The notes beneath the pieces are model-generated. The model did not search any database. It saw only the letters and a list, made by a program, of their open reading frames with translations, and was not told where the DNA came from. Positions 49,470-61,159 of a stretch of DNA of 64,000 nt are shown here, piece after piece. Numbering within the stretch: the first letter of the stretch is position 1; each line of letters begins with the position of its first letter. The stretch is from assembly GCF_040954645.1 (NCBI RefSeq), contig NC_092809.1:134591914-134655913 (forward strand), read 5' to 3'. The DNA is from Diabrotica undecimpunctata. Taxonomy: Eukaryota; Arthropoda; Insecta; Coleoptera; Chrysomelidae. Position numbers and translations under genes: made by a program.

Positions 49470-50980
49470 CAGTTCATCCCAAACCCTTCTTTCAGTGCGT
49501 CATAGTTGATCGAATTCTCTCTAACGCATTAAGCTAGAAGTGACAGAAAAAAACGTAAGTCTGTGATTATTATACATAGAACTTAGAAAATTATGTATCG
49601 TTCACGGGTATTTGCATATTAAAGCGAATTCTACTTACGGATATATAATTGGTTGGAGTTTAGAATGCGCTAAATAGATATCCAATCAATGATGCGCATA
49701 AATATAATTTGACGCAGATGGCCTAAATAGTGACAGTACTATGATAATGTCAACTGATAAAATGATAATTGTCATTCCAGGTTAGTATTTTCAGACATTT
49801 TACAGTGAAAATTTAATTTTGTATTTATTGTCATAAAAATATTTTAAATATGCCGAGATATACCGAGAAAGAACAAAGCCTAATATTAAAATTATTAAAT
49901 TATTTTCAATTAGAAGATATTCATATGTATTAAAACGGTTCTTTTTAGAACCACATTTTATTAAAATATAAGATATAATTGATGCCAGCCACATATCCCC
50001 TGTAATCATTGATTTTAATGAATTAGGTTCTGAATCGGATTATGGATTGTTTGAAATATAATATTCATTTTTGTTATTCATAAAAAAAGAAGGTAAACTT
50101 ACATTCGGTATCTTGTTTTTTAACTAAACTCCATTAACACTATTTCATCTGCATACCGAAACTGGTAGATTAACTCAAAAATCGACTGCTTCACTATTTA
50201 AACTATTTACATACACTTACATTCGGTATCTTGTTTTTTAACTAAACTCCATTAACACTATTTCATCTGCATACTGAAACTGGTAGATTAACTCAAAAAT
50301 CAACTGCTTTACTATTTAAACTGTCCATTGTTTTTTTACCTAAACTTCATAACACTCTTTCATTTGCACGCCCAATCTAGTAGAATAACTCACTATTTAA
50401 ACTATTTTCACGATTTTATGATAAATCTTCACAAAATTAAACTAATGGCTGCCACAGAAACTTTCCGAAAATTACTTATCCGAATATGACTGATTTCAAT
50501 CGATGCTATTTTATCACAGGAATGTTTGCTTTGATGCCTTGCAATTGCCAGTAAATTTTTTTATCTCGCATTCAACTCTTAAAAGATTCTATAGGAAGAA
50601 GCATTATTTTAAATAAACAAACATTCCAATTCCATAGTGTTTATAATAAATAATAATAAATCCATAAATAAATCTTAGCTAATTAAGCACTTTCTTTGGA
50701 ATGTATAGAATAGCAATTATGACAAAATGCCGTTCGAATATAAATTATAAATAAAAATTTGTATACAGGACGGGACCTCTAATATGTAAAGTAAAAAAAA
50801 TTTGAATTCTTAAAGTTTTTACTTCACATTTTAAAAAAATAATCTTTTCACATTTAGCCGATTACAATCCTGCAACTGTCAGATTTAACTAAAATGTCAT
50901 GCAATAATTCTCGACATTCTTAAAATCCTATATGACGTCAAAATTAGTGACGCCCTGAAAGAAGGGTTTGGGACAGACTG
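49470..50980. mobile_element. TA-flanked inverted-repeat element (Tc1/mariner-type, non-autonomous)
   Basis: Left end CAGTTCATCCCAAACCCTTC and right end, read inward, CAGTCTGTCCCAAACCCTTC form inverted repeats of about 33 bp (26-28 matches). TA dinucleotides lie directly outside (49468-49469 and 50981-50982). The 1.5-kb body has no transposase. A short start MPRYTEKEQSLILKLLNYF at about 49851 may be a transposase relic. The ends and TA target fit Tc1/mariner. Confidence 0.7.
50098..50400. repeat. 118-bp tandem repeat inside the TA-flanked element
   Basis: The unit starting CTTACATTCGGTATCTTG at 50098 is repeated at 50216, with few changes (ATCGACTGCTTC against ATCAACTGCTTT). A third, degenerate unit follows to about 50400. 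Confidence 0.8.
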
Positions 50981-50999
50981 TAATCATACTGCACAACAA

Positions 51000-52100
51000 C
51001 GTGACGACCGATATGAACGTGAAATAATTCGTATATCACGAACGCGGGAAGCGAGAGCGAGAGATTCAACTAATAATCTCGCTAATTTCAATTACGATTT
51101 TTCAATTGACTACAGTAACTACCAATGTGTTACTATTGGATCTATGAACTTGGTTTGCTCTCATTGTAAGGCATTGGAATACAAAAATGAAGCCAATGGA
51201 TGATTTTGTTGCGCAAATGTAAAAAGTAAAATTGATACCAGTGGATCCACCACTAGAGCCATTGTACTCATTGGTTTCAGGATTAGGACAAGATATCATA
51301 CACTTTTTCTCAAATATCCAACAATATAACAATTGCTTTCAAATGGCGTCATTTGAGGCAACAAACGTAGTACGGGAAAATTTCATGCCAACTTTTAAGT
51401 TATATATTATAGCAGTTAATCATTCAAAAGGTGTTTCCAGATGTTGCTCAAAAATTACAGAAACCATGATTGGTTTAGCTAACGGGCTATATTGGCTGCA
51501 AAAAAACATAGATGTAAATGAATTAAATTTCAAAATTCAAGAACAAATTACAGGCGAATTGAGGATATATAAATCAGATGATTCGGCTACTAACCAAGAT
51601 GATGTCGTCAACTATCCGCCTATATTTTTAAACTCGCTGGATTTACCAGGATTGTCACCTCACAATCTTCAATTAAAGGTTGGACCGGTAGTTATAATGT
51701 TGCGAAATATCAACCAACCGCGTCTTTGCAACGGTACACGATTAGCGATAAAAAAATTGTTGAACAACGTGATAGAAGCAACTATACTGAAAGGAAAGTA
51801 TAAAGGAGAAGATGTTTTGATACCACGCATACCAATGATTCCCACTGATGTATCATTTTTTGTACTTAAACGACTACAGTTTCCAATGCGGCTTGCTTTT
51901 GCTATGACCATAAATAAGTCCCAGTCAGTCCCCAATCATTAGGTGTTTGTGGTATAAATATAGAAAACCCATGTTTCTCACATGGTCAATTGTATGTTGC
52001 CTGTTCCCGTGTTGGAAATCCATCAGATTTGTTTGTATATTCACCAGGTAATAAAAAAAAAAAAAAAACATTGTATATCATAAAGCACTACAATAAAAAT
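51000..52100 (+). pseudogene. Helitron Rep/helicase fragment with internal deletion
   Basis: The first part, 51085-51230, reads as the Cys-rich N-terminal region of a Helitron protein (GSMNLVCSHCKALEYKNEANG) interrupted by a stop. From 51232 the frame first gives EPLYSLVSGLGQDIIHF and a FQMASFEATNVV block, then jumps to the helicase C-terminal half: SLDLPGLSPHNLQLKVGPVV, MLRNINQPRLCNGTRLAIKK, and FPMRLAFAMTINKSQS. After a frameshift, SLGVCGINIE and QLYVACSRVGNPSDLFVYSP complete the PIF1-like helicase. The catalytic HUH endonuclease and most of the helicase core are deleted. Helitron termini (5' TC, 3' hairpin with CTRR) were not identified. Confidence 0.85.
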
Positions 52101-52559
52101 AAAACAGATTTTTGTTAGTAATTATGATTCACTTGATTTAGAATAAAGCGATTCCTGAAAATACTTATATACGTTTTATTTCATTATTCTTTATTGCATC
52201 GGTTATTAACCCTATGTTAATAATAATAATAATAAATAATTAATTATGTCTATGTTTTGTCATTAAAACATCAACTTTATAAATATTTGTCGTCTTTAGG
52301 TTCCCACTATCCCTTTAGATTATTTTTCAATCAGGTTTGAACCTTAAGTTCCCCTCTTATCCCAGTCGGGATTTTTAGTGGGTCCAAAAGGGCCAAAGCT
52401 CGTGGAAGCGAAGATAATTAGGTCACCCGAGCTGACCCTCACACATCGCCCTATCATTATGGTGACGGTTCTGTTCAGGAGAAATAAAGAAATAAACGGC
52501 CACATTCCAAATCTATTTGACAGAATGAAGTCCACCAGAAATAATATTCTCCGCATGCT

Positions 52560-52905
52560 TGTCAGTTGAAAATGGGAAGCATTTCCTTTCAACCTTAAGA
52601 TGTACACGCTTGCACTCTATGCTTCTGCTGCCGAGCATACCTCACCAGTCTGGGTGACACCGACACATCTTTGACACGTAGATTAAACTATAAATTAGTC
52701 AGCCAAATTCGGATATTAAGACTCCACATCAATGCATAAGCTCTACCCTATCGTAGCTTTCAATCCACCCAATATCCGAAGAAAACTAGCTAGAGAACGA
52801 AAGAAACAAAGTCTAGATTCGCAAGATCCACTCCACGAATACCAGCCTATTTTAAGACGACTAAAATCAAGGAAGAACACATGCCAAAGGTACAAGATTC
52901 ATCAC
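52560..52905 (+). pseudogene. C-terminal fragment of a non-LTR reverse transcriptase
   Basis: TLALYASAAEHTSPVWVTPT near 52607-52665 and, in other frames, MHKLYPIVAFNPPNIRRKLA with RERKKQSLDSQDPLHEYQPI match the post-palm region of Jockey/CR1-type elements (ALxYSxAEYxxPVW ... LPVLAxIxPPxIRR). Frame changes between the blocks and the absence of palm motifs show it is a remnant. The stretch 52300-52560 before it is not identified. Confidence 0.6.
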
Positions 52906-54050
52906 ACCTCCTTAGTTGTCTTATACCAGGGAAAGCTTGCACAGAACGCGATCTACTGCACGCAATTGACTTTGTCATTTAAACGCTCTTTTCTGAAGGA
53001 ACAATATTTAATTATTTGAACTGAACATATAAAGTACAGTCAGTAAGCTATTGCTTACAAAGATCGTTGCAGATTTGATACAAACTTAACTTATACTGAT
53101 TACTTATTACCCCTAAATAGGAGATAAATCATTCAGAAGTATGTAGTATTGGTTATTAATACCTATTCTTGTTAGATCAATTAAGCATTCTTTCTTTTTT
53201 GAGCGCTACTACCGAGTTAACACAAAAATATCTATTTTAGCACTTAACCATATTTATTTTTAGATAACCTTCCATCCAGATATCATTATGGAGTTCACAA
53301 ATAAGACCAGAAGTAAAATAATAAAAAAGCTATATACAAGATATCGTAGAACAATGGATAAAATAAACGCAATTCTTATTAATCGGATTCTTACATAAAA
53401 CGTATAAAGATATACTCAAGTTAACAAAATATATTACGAAATATCCACATATGAAAAAAAAACATCTAATTCGGCAATGAAATAATAAAATTATGTTAAA
53501 CAAAAAAAAAACATTTTTAAAAATACAGAGACAATAAAATTTTCTAAGCAAGTGAACATTCCATTAAATAATAAACCCAAGGTCTTTTGTATCTATACAC
53601 CTTTTTGTAAAGAAGCACGTAGCTACTAAAAAAACATGAGAGCAGGTAGTTAGAACTATGCATATCAGTTACACGCCGTAATGCGTAACAACAATAAGGA
53701 GCTTAGATGAACCGTTTAGCGTATATTATAATATATACGCTGATATAAACCATGGCAAAGTTGTTAAACTATCAGAGCCTACTTAAACCGATAAACGTAT
53801 TGTTCGAATATATATTGAAAAAGATCTGAACGACCCCTATAATATATACACGTGAACTACACGATATACATTTATGATATAGGAGTACTTATGAGCTCCA
53901 CAAAATTTTTAAAAATTATGAAGCTCTGTATGTTAACGAATAGACAGAACAAATATTAGGGAATGGTCAAGTGAGCTCCGTATATCGGTGTCCACTTGAC
54001 CACGGAGCTCACTTAAACCTAAATTTTATCATGGGCGGAGTCCATTTTAT
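52906..54050. other. No gene seen; GAGCTC hairpin
   Basis: A perfect 13-bp inverted repeat AAGTGAGCTCCGT / ACGGAGCTCACTT lies at 53969-53981 and 54002-54014 around a 20-base loop. A near-palindrome AGCGTATATTATAATATATA lies near 53718. No coding signature. Confidence 0.5.
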
Positions 54051-54053
54051 GCC

Positions 54054-54270
<217 letters not shown>

Positions 54271-54284
54271 TTATTTTTGCTTAC

Positions 54285-54536
54285 TTGCGCATAGCGTTTC
54301 AGTAAACTCCCGGGTGCAGCTCAGAAAACCTGAAAAATCTGAATCTATCCAGGAATGATCCTCATCGCTACGATTGATAATAGTCATGTTTGCTCGTTTT
54401 CCTCTTAAAATATGCGTCAAACTTTCTTGGGCGAAGCCTGTTATAATCGCTGTTTTAGTGACCAGAGAATAGACATCTGTGTTGTCTTTCCATAGACATA
54501 CTGGACTTAGGACATTTGAAAATTGTACTGGACGGT
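54285..54536 (-). CDS. Exon of gastrulation-defective-like serine protease homologue (mid domain)
   Basis: The second exon, 252 nt, is bounded by TTTCAG and GTAAGC and open throughout. Its first two bases complete a codon with the final G of the upstream exon, giving [16 protein letters not shown] directly after IAIILM. That is the expected S1 order: DIAIL, then VxFSxxVxPVCLW. The Cys-Leu-Trp motif, a TGFA block (TGFG/TGWG in active enzymes) and a closing ETLCA (TFCAG in relatives) all sit where the family has them. Conserved cysteines remain. The upstream intron is 6.4 kb and holds nested DNA transposons. The downstream donor is followed within 15 bases by a long TA repeat and then the 50-kb intron. 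I am sure of the S1 fold; the gastrulation-defective assignment rests on the ILWxxPVCLW-like and TLCA features and is moderate. Confidence 0.82.
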
Positions 54537-55033
54537 CTGAAATATAAATTAAAACATAAAATATATTTTATAGCTGTGAATGCCAAAACCGGAACTCTTC
54601 TGAACCCTTGACGGCAGAACGAAGAGTACTGGTGAGCCGCCGAGCACCGAATGGATCAATTGAAAGGCCAAGTGGAAGAAGGTGTTATGTAACATTATTT
54701 ATTTTAAACTTAGTTTTGTCATGCAAGAATGTTTTAAGTACCTATTTATCATAAATTGTTATTACTTTAACTCTATTTAGCATATTAACGGCAATACACA
54801 AACGCATAAGGTGTTAGGTACAGTAAAATTATTAATAGATACTGGAATAAGGAGTCATGGGCACATAACGCCTTTTTCCATTCATAAGCTACCTAGTTTA
54901 TTACACATCGCAAATGACAACACTGCTTCCTCCTTTCATCAAATGATGTCTCCAGGCCATAATAAACGTTAAGTGAAACAGAACACAACAGAAGTATTCG
55001 TGCATAGATATTTAATATACTGAAGGTACTATA

Positions 55034-57332
55034 ATTGGTTTCAAATGAGTGTAGAGTAATAAATCATGAAGTGTCATAAAATTTGCCTGAATTTCGGTGT
55101 CGTCATGGGCGTAGGCAAATGGACGGATGTCAACTTCGTCGTCAAAAATTGATGTACCTCAAAATATCATATTTTGGATATTTTGTGATAACCAATTTTA
55201 TTTAATTTTTCGATTAACTTATTCTTCAAACTCGTATTCCATTATATGGTCATTAAAGCTAATTACATTTTTATTTATAAAAACAAATTCACTTCCTTAC
55301 TGAACGAATAAAAGCATTAGAAGAAACTGATAAGGGTATGACGCACCTCCTAATATTACTAAGAACTAAAATAAATCAACATGAAGACTAATAACGCGTA
55401 ATGAGGTTTTACTTACACTTTCATTATAATCCCTCTTTTATTTTATTATTATCATTCGACATTCGACATTCGAGTTAGTAATTGTTACTACACCAATTAA
55501 ACGTACAGTAATATTGTGATATAGAAATAGTGAAAAAGTTATAAAATGGCGACATTTACTCCAAAGAAAAGAGGTGTAAAAAATTCTCCGCTATCTGTTA
55601 GTGAAAAAGTTATAATTTTAAATGTATATGATTGCATAAAACACGATCACCCTAGTTTGTCTGTGCAAGAAAGTGTTGAGCGATGTGCCCGAATGACTGG
55701 AATTGGACAGTCCACGATTTTTAAATTATTGCGAGAAAGAAAGATATCAGGCCAGTTAAGTCCATGCAAGAGAAAATCAGGAAGACCAATAAAAATCTTA
55801 GGTGAAGACACCAAACGTGACATTCGAAGAAAAGTTCATTCGTTTTATTTTAAAAAGGAAATACCCACCCTTGACAAAATACTAATGGAGATAAGCCAAG
55901 ATAACGATATTCCTTTGATATCCAGAAAACTTTTATGGAAAACTTTAAAAAGTATGAATTTTTCCTGGGAAAAGCACAATCGAAAGGCACTATTACTGGA
56001 AAGTGATGAAATCATTTGCTGGAGACGAAAATATTTGAGAACTATAAAACAGTACCGCAGAGAGCACAAGAAAATTTTTTATCTTGATGAGACGTGGATA
56101 AACGAAGGTTATATAGTCCAAAAAATGTGGCAAGATAAAAATGTAACAAGTGCTCGCCAAGCTTTCATAGAAGGCCTTTCGACGGGTATTAAAGTGCCTT
56201 CGGGAAAAGGGAAGAGGCTTATAATTGCTCACATTGGAAGCGAAGAAGGATTTTTAAAAGAAGGTTTGTTAAGCTTTGAGTCGTGTCGGATGGGAGATTA
56301 TCATGAGGACAAGAATTCGGATGTCTTCGAAGACTACTTCGGGGAAATGTTAAAATTTTTTCCAGCTGATTCGGTCGTGGTTATGGATAATGCAAGCTAC
56401 CATTCAAGGCGCATAGAGAAGGTACCAACTTCAGCTTGGAGAAAGCTAGAAATTATTAACTGGCTGTCAAATAAAGGTATTCAGTTTGAGACGAATTCAA
56501 TAAAGAAGGAACTACTAGCCGTAGTAAAACAACATAAATCTCGCTTCATAAAATATGCCGTAGAAGATGTAGCAGAAAAGTATAAAGTAACTGTGCTACG
56601 CCTACCGCCATATCATTGCGAATTAAATCCCATAGAACTTATATGGGCACAAGTTAAAGGATATGTTGGGCACAATACCACATTTAAAATGAAAGATGTC
56701 AAGGTATTGTTTGATCAAGCCATTATGGAAATCACATCAGAAAACTAGCAAAAAGCAATCCAGCATGTTTTAAAAGAGGAAGATAAAATGTGGGAACTGG
56801 ACAACTTGGTCGATCAGGTGGTTGACCCTATAATTATAACACCAGGGGATGATGACAGTTCTTTGGATGAAGACTATAGTGATGTAGAATTGTAATAACG
56901 TATCCAGTAAAGTTTTTGTAGTTTTTGTGAATAAATTGATTTAAACTCCCCACAAGTGTTTCAATATGTAAAGTTCATTCGTGTGTGTTTGTGAGTATTT
57001 CCCGATTTCGGTTCGTATATATTTTATTGTTACATTTTATATTTTTTTAATAACACTGTTCTGCTGTATTACATTTTTATTTCCTTTAACATGATTTTTA
57101 AGAATGCATATTCTTTTGTCAATTAACCCACTAGCGCGCCTCTGGCTCAGTGTTTATCTGTCGATAACAATGGACTAATCCCTTAAAACAGGGTGATACC
57201 TACCTGCTCTTTATGAAACGACAGAATTTTGCAATGCGGACGGAATTTATTGACGGATTATTGACGGATTACCCTGTAGCGCTTTTGAATACTTCATGAG
57301 ATTTTATTACTCTACACTCATTAGAAATAGAT
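55034..57332 (+). mobile_element. DD82E (Sailor-type) transposon
   Basis: Inverted ends share AATGAGTGTAGAGTAATAAA (left 55044-55063; right, inverted, about 57301-57320), with weaker symmetry to TA dinucleotides at 55032-55033 and 57333-57334. The 2.3-kb element holds one transposase gene. It sits inside the larger inverted-repeat element 54656-60318. Confidence 0.75.
55546..56895 (+). pseudogene. DD82E transposase of the IS630-Tc1-mariner group, one premature stop
   Basis: The ATG at 55546 (AAAATGGC) starts a 400-codon frame ending in TAG at 56746-56748. The same frame continues 48 codons to the TAA at 56893-56895 (QKAIQHVLKEEDKMWELD, then an Asp/Ser-rich tail), so TAG is a nonsense mutation in a protein of about 449 residues. 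The N-terminal 100 residues include helix-turn-helix-like segments (TGIGQSTIFKLLRER, then KSGRPIKIL). Catalytic residues lie in IFYLDETWIN, VVVMDNASYH and HCELNPIELIWA. I count 82 residues between the second Asp and the Glu, the spacing that defines Sailor (DD82E) elements and is far from the DD34D or DD34E of mariner and Tc1. It cuts and pastes the element at TA sites. Confidence 0.85.
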
Positions 57333-57438
57333 TATATAGATAAGTAATATGCTATTCGCGTCATTTCTCTACTAAATTCAGTCGACTGTCGAGGAGTAAT
57401 TTTTAACATAATATCTCTCGCTCAGAAGGTATAAAAAT

Positions 57439-59946
57439 ATGTCTCAACGCGGAAAAAGGTTGGTTGAAAAGGCGCAAGCACAATATACTGATTTAAATTA
57501 TTCTTCAAATACCAGTTATGGCAATGAAATAGAAGGTGCGTATTTGTTAATTATTATTAAAAGTAAACAAAAGTAATTATTGTACAAAACGAAATTTAAT
57601 TTTTAGTTGATACTCAACACATATTACCTGATAAAGAACAGATTTCCGATTTACCAATGACACATATGTATGCATCAGGTGGCGTTGAATATATTTCCAG
57701 TGAAGGAGTGCCAAAAGGGGTGAAAATGGTGCCAAAGTCCACGAATGAAGAAGATAGAGATTTGAGTTCTTCAAATATTAACAATGAAAATAAGATGGAA
57801 GGTAATTATTTTTTATTATTGTGAAAGCATGAATTATTCAAGTTTTAATACTTAAGTTTTAATACTTTGAGTTCTAATACTGGTACTTTTTAGTTGACAC
57901 TCAACAAATGTTTGATGATGGTTGGATTCTACATTCACCTGCGTCATGTTTATTTGAATCAAGTGGCAGTGAATACGTTCCAGGTGAAGAGGAATCTAGT
58001 GATGAAGGTGCCAGTGTAAAATTAGCAAGTATTGAAGTAAGTAGCCGGGAAAACACTAAGCAGGGAGTGGAAAACCTTGAAGCAGAAGCAAATATTACAA
58101 GCCTAAGCTTAGAAGAGGCCAGTTCAATGAATAATCTTCAGACATTATCTGTAGAGGCAACAAACACCGCTGAAAATATAAACATTTTAATACTAGCATA
58201 ACGACAAAAGGGACAAAAAGAATTAAAAGTTTTCCAATCAAAATAAAAACTAGCCAGCTTAGGGTAAGAAATTCCGATGCATGGAAAAGAAGAAAGGCGT
58301 TACTTGCTAGAGAACAAGGCAAAGCCTACACATCCAGCACAGGTAAAATTGTACAAGAAAAAATAGCTCGTTTAGAAAATCTGTGTACGGAACAGTGCAG
58401 ACTAAAATGCAGCAGTAAATTTAAGGATGAAGAAAGAAAATCAATATTAAATAATTTTTTTGCACTTGATATTAATGGAAAAAATGCTCCCTTATTTAAA
58501 AGTATTATTCCTAAACCGATAGCACGCATCAGAAAACATGCAATAAAACACAAATTTGTATCTTATCGATATACTGTTGTATTCAATAACGTAGAAATTT
58601 TTGTGTGCAATAAATCATTGTGTTCGTTATATCAAATAGGGATGAAAAAGTTAGATGTCATTAAAGGCAAGCTAGCCACTGGAGCATTAGCTCCATCTCT
58701 CGATAAACGTGGTCGACACTGTAATAGGCCAAACAAATTAAATGATCTTGTGAAACAGGAGATAATGAATCATATTTTAGTATTCCCTGCAGAAGTCCCA
58801 CTACTCACGCACCAGTAACCCCAACAAAAAATATCTGCCACCTAATCTTAATATGTCAATCATGTACCGATTGTACGCTGCCAAATGCAAGAAAAAACAA
58901 AAACCCAAAATGTATTTTACAAAAAAATCATCATAAGTCAAAGTTTTTCCTACAGAATTTAATTTATCGTTTAGCCATCCACAAAGCGATACATGCAGTA
59001 TTTGTGATTCAGGACAAGCTAGTGAAGAGCACCATGAGAATATTAAGATAGGATTCAACTTGATGAGTAATGACCGCACTAAAACAAAAAACGATAATAC
59101 TGTGTGTTACATTACAATGGATTTGCAGCAAACTATGCCTTTGCCAAAGATAACAACAGCAAAAGCTTTTTATTTGCGCCAAATATGGTTGTATAACTTG
59201 AGTATCCATGTTGTGACAGTAAATAGACAAAGATCTGTTATTCAAACATGGACAGAGGATGTAGCAGGTAGAGGTAGTTCTGAAATTGGAAGCTGCTTGT
59301 GAAATTTTATGTAGACATGTGATGATGGTAAATATAAAAAACATTTAGTAACATGGTCGGACTTTTGCGGTGGTCAAAATAAAAATTTTAATTTGATTAT
59401 TTTGTATCAGTTAATGATAGTTCGAGGTTATTTTGACCAAATAGATCATAAATTTCCTGAAGTCGGCCACACGCATTTGGACCGTGATCAAGGTTCAACA
59501 TTACCGGAAAATAATTAAATCTGCCATTGGTAAGAATTGTATGTTTAATGATATGGAAACCTATTTTCGTGACCTTGATAAATTAGGTACTGAGCTTGGC
59601 CTGATAAACAAAAAAAAAATTACTTAATCAAAAGCTTCGCTTTAGAGATGGCATTAAGTGGATTCGAATCGATGAATTTGGAAGCTACCTATACAAAGAG
59701 TCGTATGATGAATATACTCAATTTCATAAAGTTTCTATATTTAAGAATAAAGGTACTCACAAAAAATGTCCACTTTTCTAGAATTTTAGAGAAGACTGGA
59801 AATATATCGGACAAAAAAAAAATGCTGATATTGTTACTCAGTTGCCATATATTTCAGAAGAACATCGTGGATATTACGAAAGTGTGATTCGTGAATATGA
59901 ACAAAACAAAAATGCTCCAATACCGCAAAAACTTCAACGAAAATAG
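57439..59946 (+). pseudogene. Unclassified transposase-like gene, family 2 (three exons, degenerate)
   Basis: The ATG at 57439 starts exon 1 (57439-57535, MSQRGKRLVEKAQAQYTDLN). Intron 57536-57606 and intron 57802-57893 have GT-AG ends and phase 1. Exons 2 and 3 begin with related segments (VDTQHILPDKEQ and VDTQQMFDDGW), each followed by a Ser/Gly/Glu-rich SG(G/S)xEY motif, so one exon was duplicated. Exon 3 carries the conserved body: VRNSDAWKRRKALLAREQGK, CRLKCSSKF, a VCNKSLCSLYQIG block, YITMDLQQTMPLPKITTAKA, TEDVAGRGSSEIGSCL, WSDFCGGQNKN and FPEVGHTHLDRDQ. Stops and frame changes near 58200, 58820, 59300 and 59515 inactivate it. The DLQ, WSD and GH...D motifs parallel family 1 at 42886-44172. 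AATAAATAAATGA at 60014 may be its polyadenylation site. Confidence 0.72.
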
Positions 59947-60318
59947 TAATATGTTTTGTAAACATTTTGTTTTATTATTTCAACAATAATCTCAATCTTT
60001 TACTGATTTCGTGAATAAATAAATGATTTATTTTGTAGTTAACTCTTTATTTCGGTAAACAATCTATTCCTTTTGGTATTTGGTAATAATAAAAGGTGTT
60101 ATTTACATTTTTTTAAGAAAGAAGGGGAAACTGATAATATTAAGAGACTTAATATACATATACCACAAACTGATTACTTATGTCCTAACATAAACCCTAT
60201 AATGTACTAGTTCCAGTGTTTTTAATAAAAAAATTCCAGCATCATTCACTAAAAGTGGATTATCATGAAAACTAATTTTTGTAACTTAACACCTTCTTCC
60301 ATTTGGCCCTTCAACTGA

Positions 60319-60957
60319 TAAAAACATTTTAATATTCACATGTATCGCTTATGTTTAAAGTTTTTATAATAAACGTGAAATTCTCAAATACTACACTAAT
60401 TTATTAGCAATAGCTTTAAAAAATTTTAATCAATTTGAAAAAAGCTGTTTATACCTGCACTTTGGCATTTTGTAGCTTGTAAATTGTATAATTTGTAATT
60501 ATTATTTTTGTTTGTACATTTTTTGTGCTATGTACGCCATGGCTAATGTAAATAAGGTTAATTACGAGAGCGTTTGCAATTAAAACGAATAAGCATTGGT
60601 AGAAGAAAAATAAATATGGAAATCATTACGTTTATAAATTTTAACTAATATTTAGTTTTGTGATTCCCTAAGAGTTCTTTGAAGCGTATCGGTGTTAATA
60701 CCAACTTGCGAATTAATATCAAGTAGGTCAAATATAATAAACATAATTTGCGTAAAAAATTTTTCATTGTGCTAGATTTTGGCATTTTTGATTGTGGAGC
60801 ATACCTCGAAGTGTTTATGGTTAGGCAATTTTCAGTTTATCTCTGTTGCTTTTAGTGCTGTTTCACTGTTTGGATATCCTGAAGACAAATTGAATTTTGC
60901 CATACAATATAATGTATAATGTTATTTTATGACTAAATCATGTAGATTATTGCTTAC
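60319..60957. other. Unassigned intron sequence
   Basis: About 640 bp of AT-rich sequence between the inverted-repeat transposon and the donor site of the protease exon. No recognisable element or ORF. Confidence 0.5.
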
Positions 60958-61149
60958 CCATTAAAATTATAGCGATATTCCCACCGTCCCTCCAAACTTT
61001 GTCAAAAGTGAGAGGTATATCCACTTGCCTAGCTCTTCTGGTGACGGCTCCATTACTGTTCCAGTGGTCTAAGTTATTGGTACCCATTACTAAGAGTATT
61101 TCTTCGGCTCTTCTTAGATAAGATTTATCGACCACAAGACACTCTGCAG
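60958..61149 (-). CDS. Exon of gastrulation-defective-like serine protease homologue (His/Asp region)
   Basis: Internal exon of the only host gene I recognise here. Read on the minus strand it starts after a pyrimidine-rich stretch ending in AG and stops at a GTAAGC donor. Its 192 nt are open in one frame (phase 1 in, phase 1 out). The peptide opens with AAECLV when the preceding G is supplied, matching the AAHC block around the catalytic His of trypsin-like (S1) proteases. It continues with a GTNNLDHW strand like the GxxNLxxW block, and ends in GGNIAIILM, the counterpart of the DIAIL block. The catalytic His is Glu and the catalytic Asp is Asn, so the fold may persist without activity. The family is normally secreted and acts in extracellular proteolytic cascades. 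The G completing the first codon must come from an exon to the right of the window or one I missed. Confidence 0.82.
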
Positions 61150-61159
61150 CTAAAAACAA

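Larger units (their letters stand above)
54656..60318 (+). mobile_element. 5.7-kb inverted-repeat DNA transposon carrying the unclassified transposase-like gene (family 2)
   Basis: Ends are inverted repeats of about 38 bp: TCAATTGAAAGGCCAAGTGG at 54656 and, read inward from 60318, TCAGTTGAAGGGCCAAATGG; both continue AAGAAGGTGTTA. They match at about 33 of 38 positions. Between them are a nested DD82E element (55034-57332) and the gene at 57439-59946. Without the nested element it is about 3.4 kb. A clear target duplication is not visible. Two divergent copies of the same gene type in one window, one inside inverted repeats, argue that the gene is a transposase. Confidence 0.75.
54537..60957 (-). 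other. Intron (about 6.4 kb) of the protease homologue gene
   Basis: GT-AG intron joining codon-split exons: ATG G on one side and AC CGT on the other restore a GAC codon. It is filled almost completely by one 5.7-kb inverted-repeat transposon (54656-60318) that contains a DD82E element. Only about 120 bp at the 3' end and 640 bp at the 5' end of the intron are not part of these elements. Confidence 0.78.

Noticed and set aside
50098..50400. CRISPR-like array
   Set aside because: The 118-bp units are directly adjacent without unique spacers, in a eukaryotic context. It is a plain tandem duplication.
51669..51935. Minus-strand 88-codon ORF over the Helitron
   Set aside because: Shadow of the plus-strand helicase frame, which has clear conserved motifs.
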